This document shows, piece after piece, positions 51,816 to 60,373 of a DNA stretch of 64,000 bases (position 1 is its first letter; the number at the start of each line of letters is the position of its first letter). This stretch comes from Nocardiopsis sp. CNT312. GTDB taxonomy: Bacteria > Actinomycetota > Actinomycetes > Streptosporangiales > Streptosporangiaceae. The stretch is from NCBI RefSeq assembly GCF_000515115.1, contig NZ_KI911536.1:320476-384475 (forward strand). Reading direction: 5' to 3'. The notes beneath the pieces are model-generated. The model was given only the letters and a program-made list of their open reading frames with translations, did no database searches and was not told where the DNA came from. A program made the position numbers and the translations under genes.

Positions 51816-52805
51816 TCAGGGCCGGTGGGGCGGACGGGGGTGCATCCGGACGCCCGGCAGTTCCGGGGACGGCAGCGCGGGGCCGGGGTCCCCGGCCACG
51901 GGGGCGAAACGGGCGTCCCCCTCGGTGCGGGCCCGCTCCCAGTGGGCGCGGGCCGCGACGATCTCGTCGTGGTCGCGCCCCACGAGGTTCCACCACATCA
52001 GCAGGTCCTCACTGAAGGGGGTCCCGCCGATCACCAGTAGGCGGGCGTCGCGGTCGGTCCTCAGGACGACCTCTTCGCGCCCCGGGCCCAGGTACAGCAG
52101 CGCCCCGGCCTCCACCCGGTGGCCGAGTACCCGCAGCGGGGCGTCCAGCGCCAGCACGCCGTGCTCGAAATCCCCGCGCAACGCCAGAGGTACGGCGGCC
52201 CCGGCCGCCAGGGCGACCTCGGCGCCCATGAGCGGGGTGTGGGTGCGGGCGGGGGAGCGGTGCCCGTGGACTTGTCCGGCCAGGACGGTCACCCGGGCGT
52301 CGGTCAGGGTGAACACGGGCAGGTCGTCGTGGTACTCGAAGCGGGGCAGGCCGCGGCGTTCGGCCTCGGGCAGCGCCACCCACAGCTGCGCCCCGTGCAG
52401 GACCGGTGGCCGCTCCACCGGAGAGCGCTCGGAGTGGGCGATGCCCCCGCCCGCGGTCATGAGGCCCAGCCGACCCGGGAGGACCACCCGGTCCGAGCCC
52501 AGGCCGTCGCGGTGGCGGACCGCGCCCCGGACCAGCCAACTGACGGTCTGCAGGCCGATGTGGGGATGCGGGGGGACCTGCATCCCCTTTCCCCCGGACA
52601 CGTCGGCGGGGCCGAAGACATCGGCGAAGCACCACGCGCCGATCATGCGGCGGTGCCTGCCCGGCAGCGACCGCAGGACCGGCATCGCGCGGGGTCCGCC
52701 CAGCGGGACCCGCCGTGGTGCGAGCAGTTCGACGGAGGGCGGTCCAGGGGCGGGCCGGGCCGTGCACACCTGCTGTTCGCCTGGATGGGGTTCCTGGTTG
52801 CTCAC
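51816..52805 (-). CDS. Pirin-family protein
   Basis: The product is about 329 residues from GTG 52805; the family core starts near PSVELLAPRRVPLGG. The N-terminal cupin has metal ligands in VPPHPHIGLQTVSWL and RDGLGSDRVVLPGRLGLM with IAHSER, as in pirins (Fe, quercetinase-like). The C-terminal cupin carries MGAEVALAAGAAVPLAL. Bacterial pirins can be quercetin 2,3-dioxygenases or regulators of central metabolism. Monocistronic; the promoter lies in the region shared with the LacI-controlled remnant genes. Confidence 0.88.
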   Translation of the reverse strand: MSNQEPHPGEQQVCTARPAPGPPSVELLAPRRVPLGGPRAMPVLRSLPGRHRRMIGAWCFADVFGPADVSGGKGMQVPPHPHIGLQTVSWLVRGAVRHRDGLGSDRVVLPGRLGLMTAGGGIAHSERSPVERPPVLHGAQLWVALPEAERRGLPRFEYHDDLPVFTLTDARVTVLAGQVHGHRSPARTHTPLMGAEVALAAGAAVPLALRGDFEHGVLALDAPLRVLGHRVEAGALLYLGPGREEVVLRTDRDARLLVIGGTPFSEDLLMWWNLVGRDHDEIVAARAHWERARTEGDARFAPVAGDPGPALPSPELPGVRMHPRPPHRP

Positions 52806-52929
52806 CCTGCCGACGGTAGCCGAGGGCGGGGCCCGCCGTCGGGATGGGCCGGCGGCGTCCCCTCCGGCCAGGGGCGGAACGGGCCTCCACGATCCCACTG
52901 GTGCTGGGAGGGTGGTTTGCCGTAGTCTG

Positions 52930-52941
52930 GAAAGCGCTTTC
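52930..52941. promoter_or_regulatory. LacI-type operator
   Basis: GAAAGCGCTTTC is a perfect 12-bp palindrome with the central CG of LacI-family sites. It lies 24 bp before the truncated dehydrogenase gene, with TAGTCT (52923-52928) as possible -10. The cognate regulator is likely the LacI protein encoded at 53592-54623. Confidence 0.75.
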
Positions 52942-52964
52942 ACGCGGAAAGGCGGTATCCACCC

Positions 52965-53165
52965 ATGGGTGATCACGTGTTGGGTGCGGCCATGAACGGC
53001 GCCACCGGACGCATGGGGTACAGGCAGCACCTGACCCGCTCGGTTCTGGCCATACGCGAGGAGGGCGGCCTGCGCCTGCCCGACGGCTCCCGGATCCTCT
53101 CCGAACCGATCCTGGTCGGGCTCGCGGTGGGGCGGCACCGGGAGTCGGTGCCCCACCTACGGTAG
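52965..53165 (+). pseudogene. Truncated Gfo/Idh/MocA dehydrogenase (N-terminus only)
   Basis: ATG 52965 with GGAAAGG upstream. The 66 codons read ...GAAMNGATGRMGYRQHLTRS then VLAIREEGGLRLPDGS and SEPILVG, the NAD-binding start of the Gfo/Idh/MocA family (N-G-x-T-G-R-M-G-Y). The frame ends in unrelated sequence (RHRESVPHLR) at 53163-53165. The full enzyme has about 390 residues, so the rest is lost by deletion. It keeps its promoter and LacI operator. Confidence 0.75.
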
Positions 53166-53169
53166 CGGG

Positions 53170-53400
53170 GTGAACCTGGACTATTGCCTTGATGACCTGG
53201 TGGAGCAGGTGCGGGGGTGGGTGGCGGCCGGGCACACGGCGGTCAAGATCAAGGTGGGTTCGGCCGATCTGGCACGTGATGTGGAGCGTGCGCTGGCGGC
53301 GCTGGAGGAGTTCGGGCTGCGTTTCGTGGAGGAGCCGCTGCCCGCTCAGGACCTGGAGGCGCATGTGCGGTTGCGCAGGCACAGGTGTCGGTGCCTGCGA
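53170..53400 (+). pseudogene. Enolase-superfamily (MR/MLE) gene with internal deletion
   Basis: GTG 53170 opens NLDYCLDDLVEQVRGWVAAG then HTAVKIKVG, the second-strand K-x-K (Lys26, Lys28) of mandelate-racemase/muconate-cycloisomerase enzymes. It then jumps from DLARDVER to ALAALEEFGLRFVEEPLPA, omitting the strand with the first metal ligand (D-x-N). After HVRLRRH (about 53385) the reading is unrelated and stays open to 53580. In the family this would be a sugar-acid dehydratase or racemase. It is dead. Confidence 0.7.
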
Positions 53401-53591
53401 CCCTGCACTAGCGCGGGGGCCGATCGCCGTCGGGTGCCTCTGTCGAGCGGTCGTCGGCCAGGACACCGGGTTTTAGGGGCGGGCGGTCTCAGCAGCGCAC
53501 GGGGCGTCGGGGGTGAGGGCTCGGCGGGTGCGTGGTGGTGTGCCCGTGCACGGCGGTCCGCCGCCGGGGCAGTGCGCTGACCGGTGTCCGG

Positions 53592-54623
53592 TCAGCAGGC
53601 GGGCGGTGCCGTGCTGGCGCGCTCGACGACCTCGCCCCGGACGGTGACCACGCGCGGTTCCTGGGCGGGCTCGCCGTCCAGGGCCAGTGCGGCGGCCCGA
53701 CGCCCCATCTCCTCCAGAGGCAGCCGGACTGTGGTCAGGGCGGGGGTGAGGTCGCGCAGGGTGGGGATGTCGTCGAACCCGGCCACCGACAGGTCGCCGG
53801 GCACGCTCTTGCCCAGGTCGCGCAGGGCCGCCATCGCGCCGGTGGCCATGACGTCGTTGACCGCGAACAGGCAGGTGGCGTCGTTGCCCGTGGCCATGAG
53901 GCGCCGGGTGGACTCGTAGCCGCCGTCGCGGGTGAAGTCGCCGTGGACCACGTTGTGGTGGGCCAGGCCCAGTCCTGCGGAGGAGAGCGCGGAGTGGAAT
54001 CCGTCCAGGCGTTCGCGTGCGGTGCTCAGATCTGTGGGGCCGGCCAGGATGGCGAACTCGCGGTGGCCCTGGGCCATGAGGTGGCGGGCCAGGTCTGCCG
54101 CTCCGGCGTGGTTGTCGGGGCTGACGGTGTCGGCGGGCAGGCCGGGCTGGGACACGCACGCAACCCGGCCGCCCTGGCCGCGGAACACGTCGATCTCCTT
54201 GGCCAGGCGTTTGTTGGCCTCCTCGTCGGTGGCGCGCGAGCCGACCAGCACCACCGCGCGGGCCCGGTGGGCACGCAGGGTCGCCAGCAGGCGGCTCTCC
54301 CTGTGGTGGGAGCGGCTGGTGGTGCCCAGCACCAAGACCAGGTCCTGTTCCTCGGTGTGGCGGGTGACGCCGGAGGCGATGGAGGAGAAGTAGGGGTCGG
54401 AGATGTCGTGGACGATCAGACCGACCAGTGAGCTGCTGTTGCGCGCCAGGGTCTGTGCGGAGGCGTTGGCCAGGTAGCCCAGTTCCCGGGCGCTGGCGGT
54501 CACCTTCTCGCGTAGGCGCTCACTCACCTGGCGGGTGCTGCCGTTGATCACGCGCGAGGCCGTGGCCAGGGACACCCCGGCGTGCTCGGCGACCTGTTCC
54601 AGAGTGACGTAACCGGCCCCCAC
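53592..54623 (-). CDS. LacI-family repressor
   Basis: The product is 343 residues from GTG 54623 (MGAGYVTLEQVAEHAGVS), behind AGAGGGGA; a GTG at 54662 is possible but lies in the operator. HTH at 6-27 (VTLEQVAEHAGVSLATASRV), hinge ELGYLANASAQTLARN, and the periplasmic-binding-like ligand domain: GLIVHDISDPYFSSIASGV, FAVNDVMATGAMAALRD, VAGFDDIPTLRDLTPALTTV. It is complete and apparently functional although its target operon is broken. A sugar or sugar derivative is the expected inducer. Confidence 0.93.
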   Translation of the reverse strand: MGAGYVTLEQVAEHAGVSLATASRVINGSTRQVSERLREKVTASARELGYLANASAQTLARNSSSLVGLIVHDISDPYFSSIASGVTRHTEEQDLVLVLGTTSRSHHRESRLLATLRAHRARAVVLVGSRATDEEANKRLAKEIDVFRGQGGRVACVSQPGLPADTVSPDNHAGAADLARHLMAQGHREFAILAGPTDLSTARERLDGFHSALSSAGLGLAHHNVVHGDFTRDGGYESTRRLMATGNDATCLFAVNDVMATGAMAALRDLGKSVPGDLSVAGFDDIPTLRDLTPALTTVRLPLEEMGRRAAALALDGEPAQEPRVVTVRGEVVERASTAPPAC

Positions 54624-54653
54624 ACCGCTTCCCCTCTTACTACGCACCACGGT

Positions 54654-54667
54654 GGAAAACACTTTCC
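54654..54667. promoter_or_regulatory. LacI autoregulatory operator candidate
   Basis: GGAAAACACTTTCC is an imperfect palindrome (GGAAA...TTTCC) 31 bp upstream of the LacI start, similar to the site at 52930. It probably mediates autoregulation. Confidence 0.6.
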
Positions 54668-54698
54668 TCTCTGTAGCGTAGCGGAGAGCGCCCGCTGG

Positions 54699-54950
54699 TC
54701 AGTGCCGTTCGGCGGACGGATGCTGTTCGGGGGGCAGTTGTGTGCGCCAGGTGCGGGCGGGTTCCCACCCCAGCAGGGTGCGCGCCCGTTCGGAGGAGAA
54801 CACGGCGCGGCCGTCGGCGAGGGTGTGGGCGCTCCCGCCGGTCGTGGGGTGGTGTTCGGGCAGGAGCGTGTCGAGGGGGTCGGGGGCCATGGCGTTGAGC
54901 CCCTGGCCGATGGGGACGGTGCCGGGGTTCTCCACCACGAGGGCGAAACG
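54699..54950 (-). pseudogene. C-terminal fragment of NAD-dependent epimerase/dehydratase
   Basis: From about 54945 the minus strand reads RFALVVENPGTVPIGQGLNA, MAPDPLDTLLPE, FSSERARTLLGWEPARTWR and stops at TGA 54699. This is the C-terminal end of an extended-SDR sugar-nucleotide or uronate dehydrogenase (S-x-x-A-R-x-L-L-G-W-x-P). There is no N-terminal part: at about 54950 it abuts a solute-binding-protein fragment on the other strand, marking a deletion junction. Confidence 0.7.
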
Positions 54951-55401
54951 CCTACACGATCGTCGCCGACTCGGCCGCCTTTTGGGCTTCTCGTTCTTCG
55001 CCCGCCAGCACGGCGAGAAGCTGTACGACGAGGACGGGTCGCTGGGCTTCTCCGAGGAGCCCCTGACCAAGTGGTTCGAGCTCACCGAGGAGTTGCTGGA
55101 CAACGGCGGACAGCCGGAGGCCTCCCAGAGCGTGGAGATCGAGGCCGGTGGCCCCGACCAGTCGGTCCTGGCCACCAACAGCGGTGCGATGGCGCACTTC
55201 TGGACCAACCAGTTGGGCGGCTTGACGGGGTCGGCCGGATGCGACCTGGAGCTGCTGCGCTACCCGGGTGAGACCGAGTCCGACCGGACCGGCATGTTCT
55301 TCAAGCCGGCCATGTTCTACGCCGTCTCGTCCGAGTCCGACCACCCGGAGGAGGCCCTGAGCAGTTCGTCTCCGAGGTCGAAGAGGCCAACGGACAGTAA
55401 C
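54951..55401 (+). pseudogene. ABC sugar solute-binding protein, truncated and frameshifted
   Basis: The plus strand begins at the junction with YTIVADSAAFWA in one frame, shifts to GFSFFARQHGEKLYDED and LGFSEEPLTKWFELTEELLD, GAMAHFWTNQLGGLTGSAGC, MFFKPAMFYAVSSESDHPEEA in another, then jumps again to EQFVSEVEEANGQ ending at TAA 55399-55401. This is the C-terminal half of an extracellular sugar-binding protein (SBP family 1) with at least one frameshift and one internal deletion. The N-terminal signal peptide and first lobe are missing. Confidence 0.75.
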
Positions 55402-55418
55402 CGCCCACCGGGGGGGTG

Positions 55419-55450
55419 GGCCCGTCGGGAGCGTACTCCCGACGGGCCCT
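55419..55450. terminator. Strong hairpin after the broken sugar operon
   Basis: GGGCCCGTCGGGAG (55419-55432) and CTCCCGACGGGCCC (55437-55450) form a perfect 14-bp stem around CGTA, followed by TT. It must once have ended the binding-protein operon. Confidence 0.8.
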
Positions 55451-55521
55451 TCCATGCGCGCCGTGCCCCAGGGCTACGCTCGGCCGTGTCAGGAACCGGT
55501 ACCACCGAACGCGGAGGCCCC

Positions 55522-56475
55522 GTGGCAGCGCAGCCCGTACGTCGTCGAACCCCGGGGCTGGCCTTCGCCGCCGCCTCCGCTCTGGCCTTCGGCGGGGCGG
55601 GTGTGGCGGCCCGCCCTCTGCTGGAGGCGGGTCTGGATCCGCTGCACGTGACGTGGCTGCGCATGGTCGGGGCGGCGGTGGCGCTGGCGCCGGTCGCCCT
55701 CGCCCGCTGGCGGCTGGTGCTGCACAGGCCCCTGCTCGTCCTGGGCTACGGGATCTTCCCCATGGCGGGTGTGCAGGCACTGTACTTCGCTGCGGTCGCA
55801 CGTATCCCGGTGGGCGTGGCTCTGCTCCTGGAGTTCACCGGCCCGGTGCTGGTGCTGCTGTGGTTTCGCCTGGTGCGCCGCAGGAGGGTGTCGGCCTGGG
55901 CCGTGTCGGGTGTCGTGCTGGCCGTGGCCGGCCTGGTGCTTCTACTGGAGGTGTGGGCGGGCCTGCGCCTGGACGCTGTGGGGGTGTCCCTGGCTCTGGG
56001 GGCGGCCGCCGGGCAGGCCGGGTACCTCCTGCTCTCCGACGCGGCCGGGGAGGACACCGATCCGTTGGCGCTGGTCGCCTCCGGGGCGCTCGTGGCGGCG
56101 GTGGTGCTGGGGGCTCTGGCCAGCCCGTGGGATCTGCCGTGGGCGGTGCTGGCCGAGCCGCTGCCCCTGGGCGGGGCGCGGCTGCCGGGGTGGGTGCTGG
56201 CCCTGTGGCTGGGGCTGGTGTGCACGGCGGTGGCCTACCTTACCGGGGTCGCGGCCATCCGGCGCCTGTCACCGCAGGTGGCCGGGGGAGTGGCCTACCT
56301 GGAGGTAGTGACGGCGATCGTGCTGGCGTGGGTGCTGCTGGGGGAGGCGCTGGGCCCGGTGCAGGTGCTCGGCGCGGTGGTCATCGTGGCGGGTGCGTGC
56401 GTGTCCCAGGCGGCGGTGCCCTCCGGGCGCGAGGCTCCGGCCGCGGTCCCCGAGGCCGAACCGGACCTGCGGTGA
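55522..56475 (+). CDS. EamA/RhtA-like drug/metabolite exporter
   Basis: The product is 317 residues from GTG 55522 with GGAGG close by (TACGCT at 55474-55479 as -10). Ten transmembrane segments in two EamA repeats are visible: GLAFAAASALAFGGAGVAAR, GYGIFPMAGVQALYFAAVAR with IPVGVALLLEFTGPVLVLLW, and RRLSPQVAGGVAYLEVVTAI with VLAWVLLGEALG. RhtA-like members export threonine/homoserine or other amino acids. The gene is independent of the decayed locus upstream. Confidence 0.88.
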   Translation: MAAQPVRRRTPGLAFAAASALAFGGAGVAARPLLEAGLDPLHVTWLRMVGAAVALAPVALARWRLVLHRPLLVLGYGIFPMAGVQALYFAAVARIPVGVALLLEFTGPVLVLLWFRLVRRRRVSAWAVSGVVLAVAGLVLLLEVWAGLRLDAVGVSLALGAAAGQAGYLLLSDAAGEDTDPLALVASGALVAAVVLGALASPWDLPWAVLAEPLPLGGARLPGWVLALWLGLVCTAVAYLTGVAAIRRLSPQVAGGVAYLEVVTAIVLAWVLLGEALGPVQVLGAVVIVAGACVSQAAVPSGREAPAAVPEAEPDLR

Positions 56476-56481
56476 GCCGGA

Positions 56482-57003
56482 TCAGGCCGGCGGGGTGAGC
56501 GGGGTGAGGTCGAGTTCGGCCCAGGCCACGTCGTACCAGGTGTCGAACTTGTATCCGACGCGGTGCATCACGCCCACGTCCCGGAACCCCAGCGCGCGGT
56601 GCAGTGCCAGGCTGGCGTCGTTGGGCAGGGTCATGCACGCGATGGCGGAGGTCATGCCGCGCGCGGCGAGTCTGGGCATCAGGGCCTCGTAGAGCGCGCG
56701 GCCGTGGCCGGAGCCGCGGCGTTCGCGGTCCAGGTAGACGCTGACCTCGCAACAGCGGCGGTAGGCGGCGCGGGCGCGAAAGGCGGCGCCGTAGGCGTAG
56801 CCGATGATCCGGTCCCGCTCCTCCAGGACGATCCACGCGTGTTCGCGCTGGCAGGCGGTGATGCGGTCAGCGATCTCCCCGGCACCGGGCGGGTCCAGTT
56901 CGAAGGTGATGGCGGTGTCGGTGGCGTAGGGGGCGTAGATCTCCGCGCAGGCCTGGGCGTCGTCGCGCGAGGCATCGCGGATCAGGGTGGTCACTGCACT
57001 CAT
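56482..57003 (-). CDS. GNAT acetyltransferase (phosphinothricin-acetyltransferase-like)
   Basis: The product is 173 residues from ATG 57003. N-terminal ACAEIYAPYATDTAITFELD and the acetyl-CoA-binding motif A VSVYLDRERRGSGHGRALYE (R-x-x-G-x-G) are as in the phosphinothricin/methionine-sulfoximine acetyltransferase group; the ending LALHRALGFRDVGVMHRVGY matches too. It acetylates amines, possibly a toxic amino-acid analogue. Divergent from an XRE-cupin gene, with an inverted repeat over both starts; no Shine-Dalgarno sequence, so leaderless translation is likely. Confidence 0.9.
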   Translation of the reverse strand: MSAVTTLIRDASRDDAQACAEIYAPYATDTAITFELDPPGAGEIADRITACQREHAWIVLEERDRIIGYAYGAAFRARAAYRRCCEVSVYLDRERRGSGHGRALYEALMPRLAARGMTSAIACMTLPNDASLALHRALGFRDVGVMHRVGYKFDTWYDVAWAELDLTPLTPPA

Positions 57004-57042
57004 GTTCACCATGCTAAACGAAGTGTGCACTATGGTGAACGC
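57004..57042. promoter_or_regulatory. Divergent leaderless promoters with shared inverted repeat
   Basis: GTTCACCAT (57004-57012) and ATGGTGAAC (57032-57040) are a perfect 9-bp inverted repeat. Rightward, TATGGT (57031-57036) lies 6 bp before ATG 57043. Leftward, TAGCAT (57016-57011) lies 7 bp before ATG 57003. Both genes thus start at the expected transcription start. A regulator on the repeat would block both promoters. Confidence 0.65.
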
Positions 57043-57603
57043 ATGAGTGACGCACTCGGCACCGCCCTCGCCGTTTCCCTGCGCGAGCTGCGCACCTCCC
57101 GCGGCCTCACCGGAACCGCTCTGGCCGAGCGCGCCGGGGTATCCCGTGCCATGGTCAGCCGGATCGAGCGCGGGGACGTGCAGCCCACGGCCGTGCTCCT
57201 GGGGCGGCTAGCGGCAGCGCTGGGAATCACGCTGTCCCAGCTCATCGCGCACGCCGAGCACGACGGCGGGCGTCTGGCACGCCGGGCGGACCAGCAGGTG
57301 TGGACCGATCCCGAGACCGGTTACCGGCGGCGGTCGGTCTCCCCCCGGGGGGGTGCGGTGGAGCTGGTGGAGGTCGAACTGCCCGCTGGGGCGCGGGTGT
57401 CCTACCCGGCCGAGGCCTATCTGCTCGCCCACCACCAGATCTGGGTGGTCGAGGGCGTGCTGGTGTTCCGCGAGGGGCGGGAGGAGCACGTGCTCTCGGT
57501 CGGCGACTGCCTCGAACTCGGTCCGCCCGCCCCCTGCGAGTACCACAACCCGGAGGGAAAGGTCTGCCGCTATCTGATCGCCCTCACCGTGCGCCGGAGC
57601 TGA
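57043..57603 (+). CDS. XRE-family regulator with cupin domain
   Basis: The product is 186 residues. N-terminal XRE HTH at about 8-66 (LRELRTSRGLTGTALAERAG then SRAMVSRIERGDVQP). C-terminal cupin at about 105-185 (VELPAGARVSYPAEAYLLAH, HQIWVVEGVLVF, DCLELGPPAPCEYHNPEG) for small-molecule binding. It probably controls the divergent GNAT gene in response to its substrate or product and itself through the shared inverted repeat. Confidence 0.9.
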   Translation: MSDALGTALAVSLRELRTSRGLTGTALAERAGVSRAMVSRIERGDVQPTAVLLGRLAAALGITLSQLIAHAEHDGGRLARRADQQVWTDPETGYRRRSVSPRGGAVELVEVELPAGARVSYPAEAYLLAHHQIWVVEGVLVFREGREEHVLSVGDCLELGPPAPCEYHNPEGKVCRYLIALTVRRS

Positions 57604-57607
57604 GGCC

Positions 57608-58585
57608 TTACCAGCGGTGGTGGACGTGCGGTCGGACCAGGTCGTGGTAGATCCGGCGGACGCGCTCGTGCGTGTGGGCGCCGAGCGGGGCCAGCGCCGC
57701 GGCATCGGCGTTGCGCCGGGCCTGGTCGGCGTTGCGGGCACCGGGGATGACCACGCTGACGCCCTCCTGGTCGAGGATCCAGCGCAGCGCGAACTGCGCC
57801 ATGGTGGCCTCCTCGGGCACCAGGGGGCGCAGGCGTTCCACGGCCTCCAGGCCGACCTCGTAGGGCACGCCGGAGAAGGTCTCGCCCTGGTCGAAGGCCT
57901 CTCCGCCCCGGTTGAAGGTGCGGTGGTCGTCGGAGGCGAAGGAGGTGTGGGCGGTGAAGCGGCCCGAGAGCAGGCCGCTGGCCAGGGGGACGCGGGCGAT
58001 GATGCCGACCCCGGCTTCGCGGGCGGCGGGGAGGACCTGTTCGAGGGGCTTGTGGCGGAAGGCGTTGAGGATGATCTGCACGGTGGCCACGCCGGGACGG
58101 GCGATGGCGGCCAAGGCCTCCTCGCAGGTCTCCACGGACACGCCGTAGGCGCGCATGCGGCCTTCCTCGACCATGGCGTCCAGGTCGTCGAAGACGGCGT
58201 CGGTGTCGATCACCTCGCGGGGCGGGCAGTGCAGTTGGACGAGGTCGACGGTGTCCACGCCGAGGTTGTCGCGTGAGCGGTCGTTCCAGGCGCGGAAGTG
58301 GTCGGGGTTGTAGTTGGCGGGCCGCTGGTCGGCGCGGCGGCCCATCTTGGTGGCCACAGTGAGGCCGGGGCGCTCCTTGAGGAGTCGGCCGACCAGCCTC
58401 TCGCTGCGGCCGTCACCGTAGACGTCGGCGGTGTCGAAGAAGGTGACGCCGGAGTCAGCGGCCGCGTGCAGGGCGGCGAGGGCGTCGTCTTCCGTGACTT
58501 GTCCCCAGGTGCCGCCGATCTGCCAGGCGCCGAATCCGACGGCGCCCACGTTCTGCTTGGTGCGTCCGAGCGTGCGTGTGTCCAT
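57608..58585 (-). CDS. Aldo/keto reductase
   Basis: The product is 325 residues from ATG 58585 (MDTRTLGRTKQNVGAVG). The TIM-barrel catalytic tetrad is present: Asp in FFDTADVYGDG, Tyr in the same motif, Lys in VATKMGRR, His in LVQLHCPP. The NADPH-binding C-terminal segment is VSVVIPGARNADQARRN. It belongs to the AKR subfamily of perakine-reductase or L-glyceraldehyde-3-phosphate-reductase type; substrate unknown. Its stop converges with the XRE-cupin gene (4 bp between). Confidence 0.92.
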   Translation of the reverse strand: MDTRTLGRTKQNVGAVGFGAWQIGGTWGQVTEDDALAALHAAADSGVTFFDTADVYGDGRSERLVGRLLKERPGLTVATKMGRRADQRPANYNPDHFRAWNDRSRDNLGVDTVDLVQLHCPPREVIDTDAVFDDLDAMVEEGRMRAYGVSVETCEEALAAIARPGVATVQIILNAFRHKPLEQVLPAAREAGVGIIARVPLASGLLSGRFTAHTSFASDDHRTFNRGGEAFDQGETFSGVPYEVGLEAVERLRPLVPEEATMAQFALRWILDQEGVSVVIPGARNADQARRNADAAALAPLGAHTHERVRRIYHDLVRPHVHHRW

Positions 58586-59082
58586 GGGGCCGATCCTAGG
58601 CCTATGGGAGCGTTCCCAAACACGGGTGCACCCGGTCGTCCCACCTCAGGGGTCCGCCTGTACCGCCGGGACGCGCGAAGGCGCCCGTGCCGTCTTCGGG
58701 CTGACATGTGCGGCGGGAGGGGCCGCAGCGTCGTCCACACCCTGCACCCGCACTCGGTCTTCACACCCCAGCATCGGCGCGGCCCGTGCACCGGCCAGTG
58801 CCGTCCCGGCCGCGGCCGACAGCCGGGCCCCGTGCTCTGGTGCGGGCCGCCCCTCCTTGAGAGCAGCGGTTCCTTCCGGCTCCGAAGAGGCGGGGTTCCT
58901 GGCTCGATCACGCTGAAGAGCTTCCGCCCGGAGCCCCGGGCCCGTGCCCTGGGTAGGAAAGGAAAGCCACGCCCGGCGTTCACCGCGCCGCGACGGATGG
59001 TCCACGACGGTTCACGCCGTGTTGTCGGCGGGAGGCTACCGTCGCCGCGTCAGCGCTCCCCCGGCAGAAAGGCACCCCCATC
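58586..59082. other. Gene-less stretch with a palindrome near the AKR gene
   Basis: No coding frame supported in 497 bp. TGGGA (58605-58609) and TCCCA (58614-58618) face each other across GCGT, 20 bp before the AKR start, a typical regulator site. AGAAAGG (59066-59072) is the ribosome-binding site of the next gene. The middle is featureless, high G+C. Confidence 0.4.
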
Positions 59083-60354
59083 GTGTCCGACTCCGCTGCC
59101 CGCCGCACCCTCGCCGCTCTCGGCACGGCCGTACTGACCCTGGCCTGCGTGGCAATGACGCCCCCTGCTGCCTCAGCGGCCACCGGTCCCCAGCGCGTCA
59201 TCCTCGTCCCCACCGCTGATCCCGCTACCTCCCAGACCCTCACCTGGCGTTCGCAGGGCTCCGGCGCCCCCGTCCTGGAGATCGCCCCCGCCGCCGCACC
59301 CGACCAGGTCACCACCGTCGGGGGTGCCGAGACCGGATCGGTCGGCGGCTCCTTCCACGCCGCCACCGCGGACGGTCTGGCCCCCGACACCGACTACCGC
59401 TACCGCGTGGGCGACGGCACCGCCTTCAGCCCCTGGCGCACCTTCACCACCGCCTCCTCCGGTGCCGACCCCTTCACTTTCCTGTACTTCGGCGACGTGC
59501 AGAACGGCATCTCCACCGGCGGCGCTCCCCTGGCCCAGGCCGCGCTGGCCGCCGAGCCCGACGCCGAGCTGGCCGTGCACGCCGGCGACCTGGTCAACGA
59601 CGCCAACAGCGAGTCGGAGTGGACCGACTGGTTCAACGCCTTCGGACCCGAGGCCACCGGAACCATGAACCACGTCACTACCCCCGGCAACCACGAGTAC
59701 GCGCTGCTCTCCCTGAGCGACTACTGGCGGCCTCAGTTCCCCACGCCGGACAACGGCGCCAGCTCCTGGGGACGCCACCTGCCCTTCACCACCTACTACA
59801 CCGACTACCAGGGCGTGCGCTTCGTCGTCCTCAACTCCAACTACCGCCAGGCCGCGCCGATCGGCAGCCGGATCTGGATGGACCTCCAGCGGAACTGGCT
59901 GGAGGACGTCCTGGCCGACAACCCCCACCCCTGGACGGTGGTCACCTTCCACCACCCCGTCTTCTCCAACAGCCCCGACCGCGACAACGCCGTCCTGCGC
60001 CAGGCCTGGCTCGACACCTTCGAGGACTACGACGTCGACCTGGTCCTGCAGGGCCACGACCACTCCTACGGGCGCGGCAACGCGGCCGCCAACGCCACCG
60101 CCGACCCGGCCGTGCAGACCGGGCCGGTCTACACCGTCGCGGTGACGGGCACCAAGATGTACGACATCTCCGAGGACAACTGGACCGATAACGGTGCCGA
60201 GGTGCGGGTGCAGTTCTCCGACACCTCCACCTACCAGGCTGTGGAGGTGGACGGCGACACCCTGCACTACACCGCCCGCACCGCGGACGGCACCGTCGTG
60301 GACTCCTTCACCATCGACAAGAGCGACGGCAAGACCGTGACCGACACCCTCTAG
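59083..60354 (+). CDS. Secreted purple-acid-phosphatase-like metallophosphoesterase
   Basis: The product is 423 residues from GTG 59083. A signal peptide covers about 1-32 (RRTLAALGTAVLTLACVAM, then AASA cut site). A fibronectin-III-like N-domain of purple acid phosphatases runs about 37-125 (DYRYRVGDGTAFSPWRTF). Catalytic motifs follow in order: YFGDVQ, HAGDLVND, PGNHEY, VTFHHPVF and LQGHDHSYGR. The usual tyrosine of the GDxxY motif is replaced (GDLVND), so it may lack the purple Fe-Tyr bond. It hydrolyses phosphate esters outside the cell, likely for phosphate supply. The stretch upstream was not seen to hold a PHO box. Confidence 0.9.
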   Translation: MSDSAARRTLAALGTAVLTLACVAMTPPAASAATGPQRVILVPTADPATSQTLTWRSQGSGAPVLEIAPAAAPDQVTTVGGAETGSVGGSFHAATADGLAPDTDYRYRVGDGTAFSPWRTFTTASSGADPFTFLYFGDVQNGISTGGAPLAQAALAAEPDAELAVHAGDLVNDANSESEWTDWFNAFGPEATGTMNHVTTPGNHEYALLSLSDYWRPQFPTPDNGASSWGRHLPFTTYYTDYQGVRFVVLNSNYRQAAPIGSRIWMDLQRNWLEDVLADNPHPWTVVTFHHPVFSNSPDRDNAVLRQAWLDTFEDYDVDLVLQGHDHSYGRGNAAANATADPAVQTGPVYTVAVTGTKMYDISEDNWTDNGAEVRVQFSDTSTYQAVEVDGDTLHYTARTADGTVVDSFTIDKSDGKTVTDTL

Positions 60355-60373
60355 GTCCCTTCCGTTGCGAAAG

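Noticed and set aside
52806-53156. Upstream extension of the pirin frame
   Set aside because: It would overlap the LacI operator and the dehydrogenase remnant and adds no family sequence.
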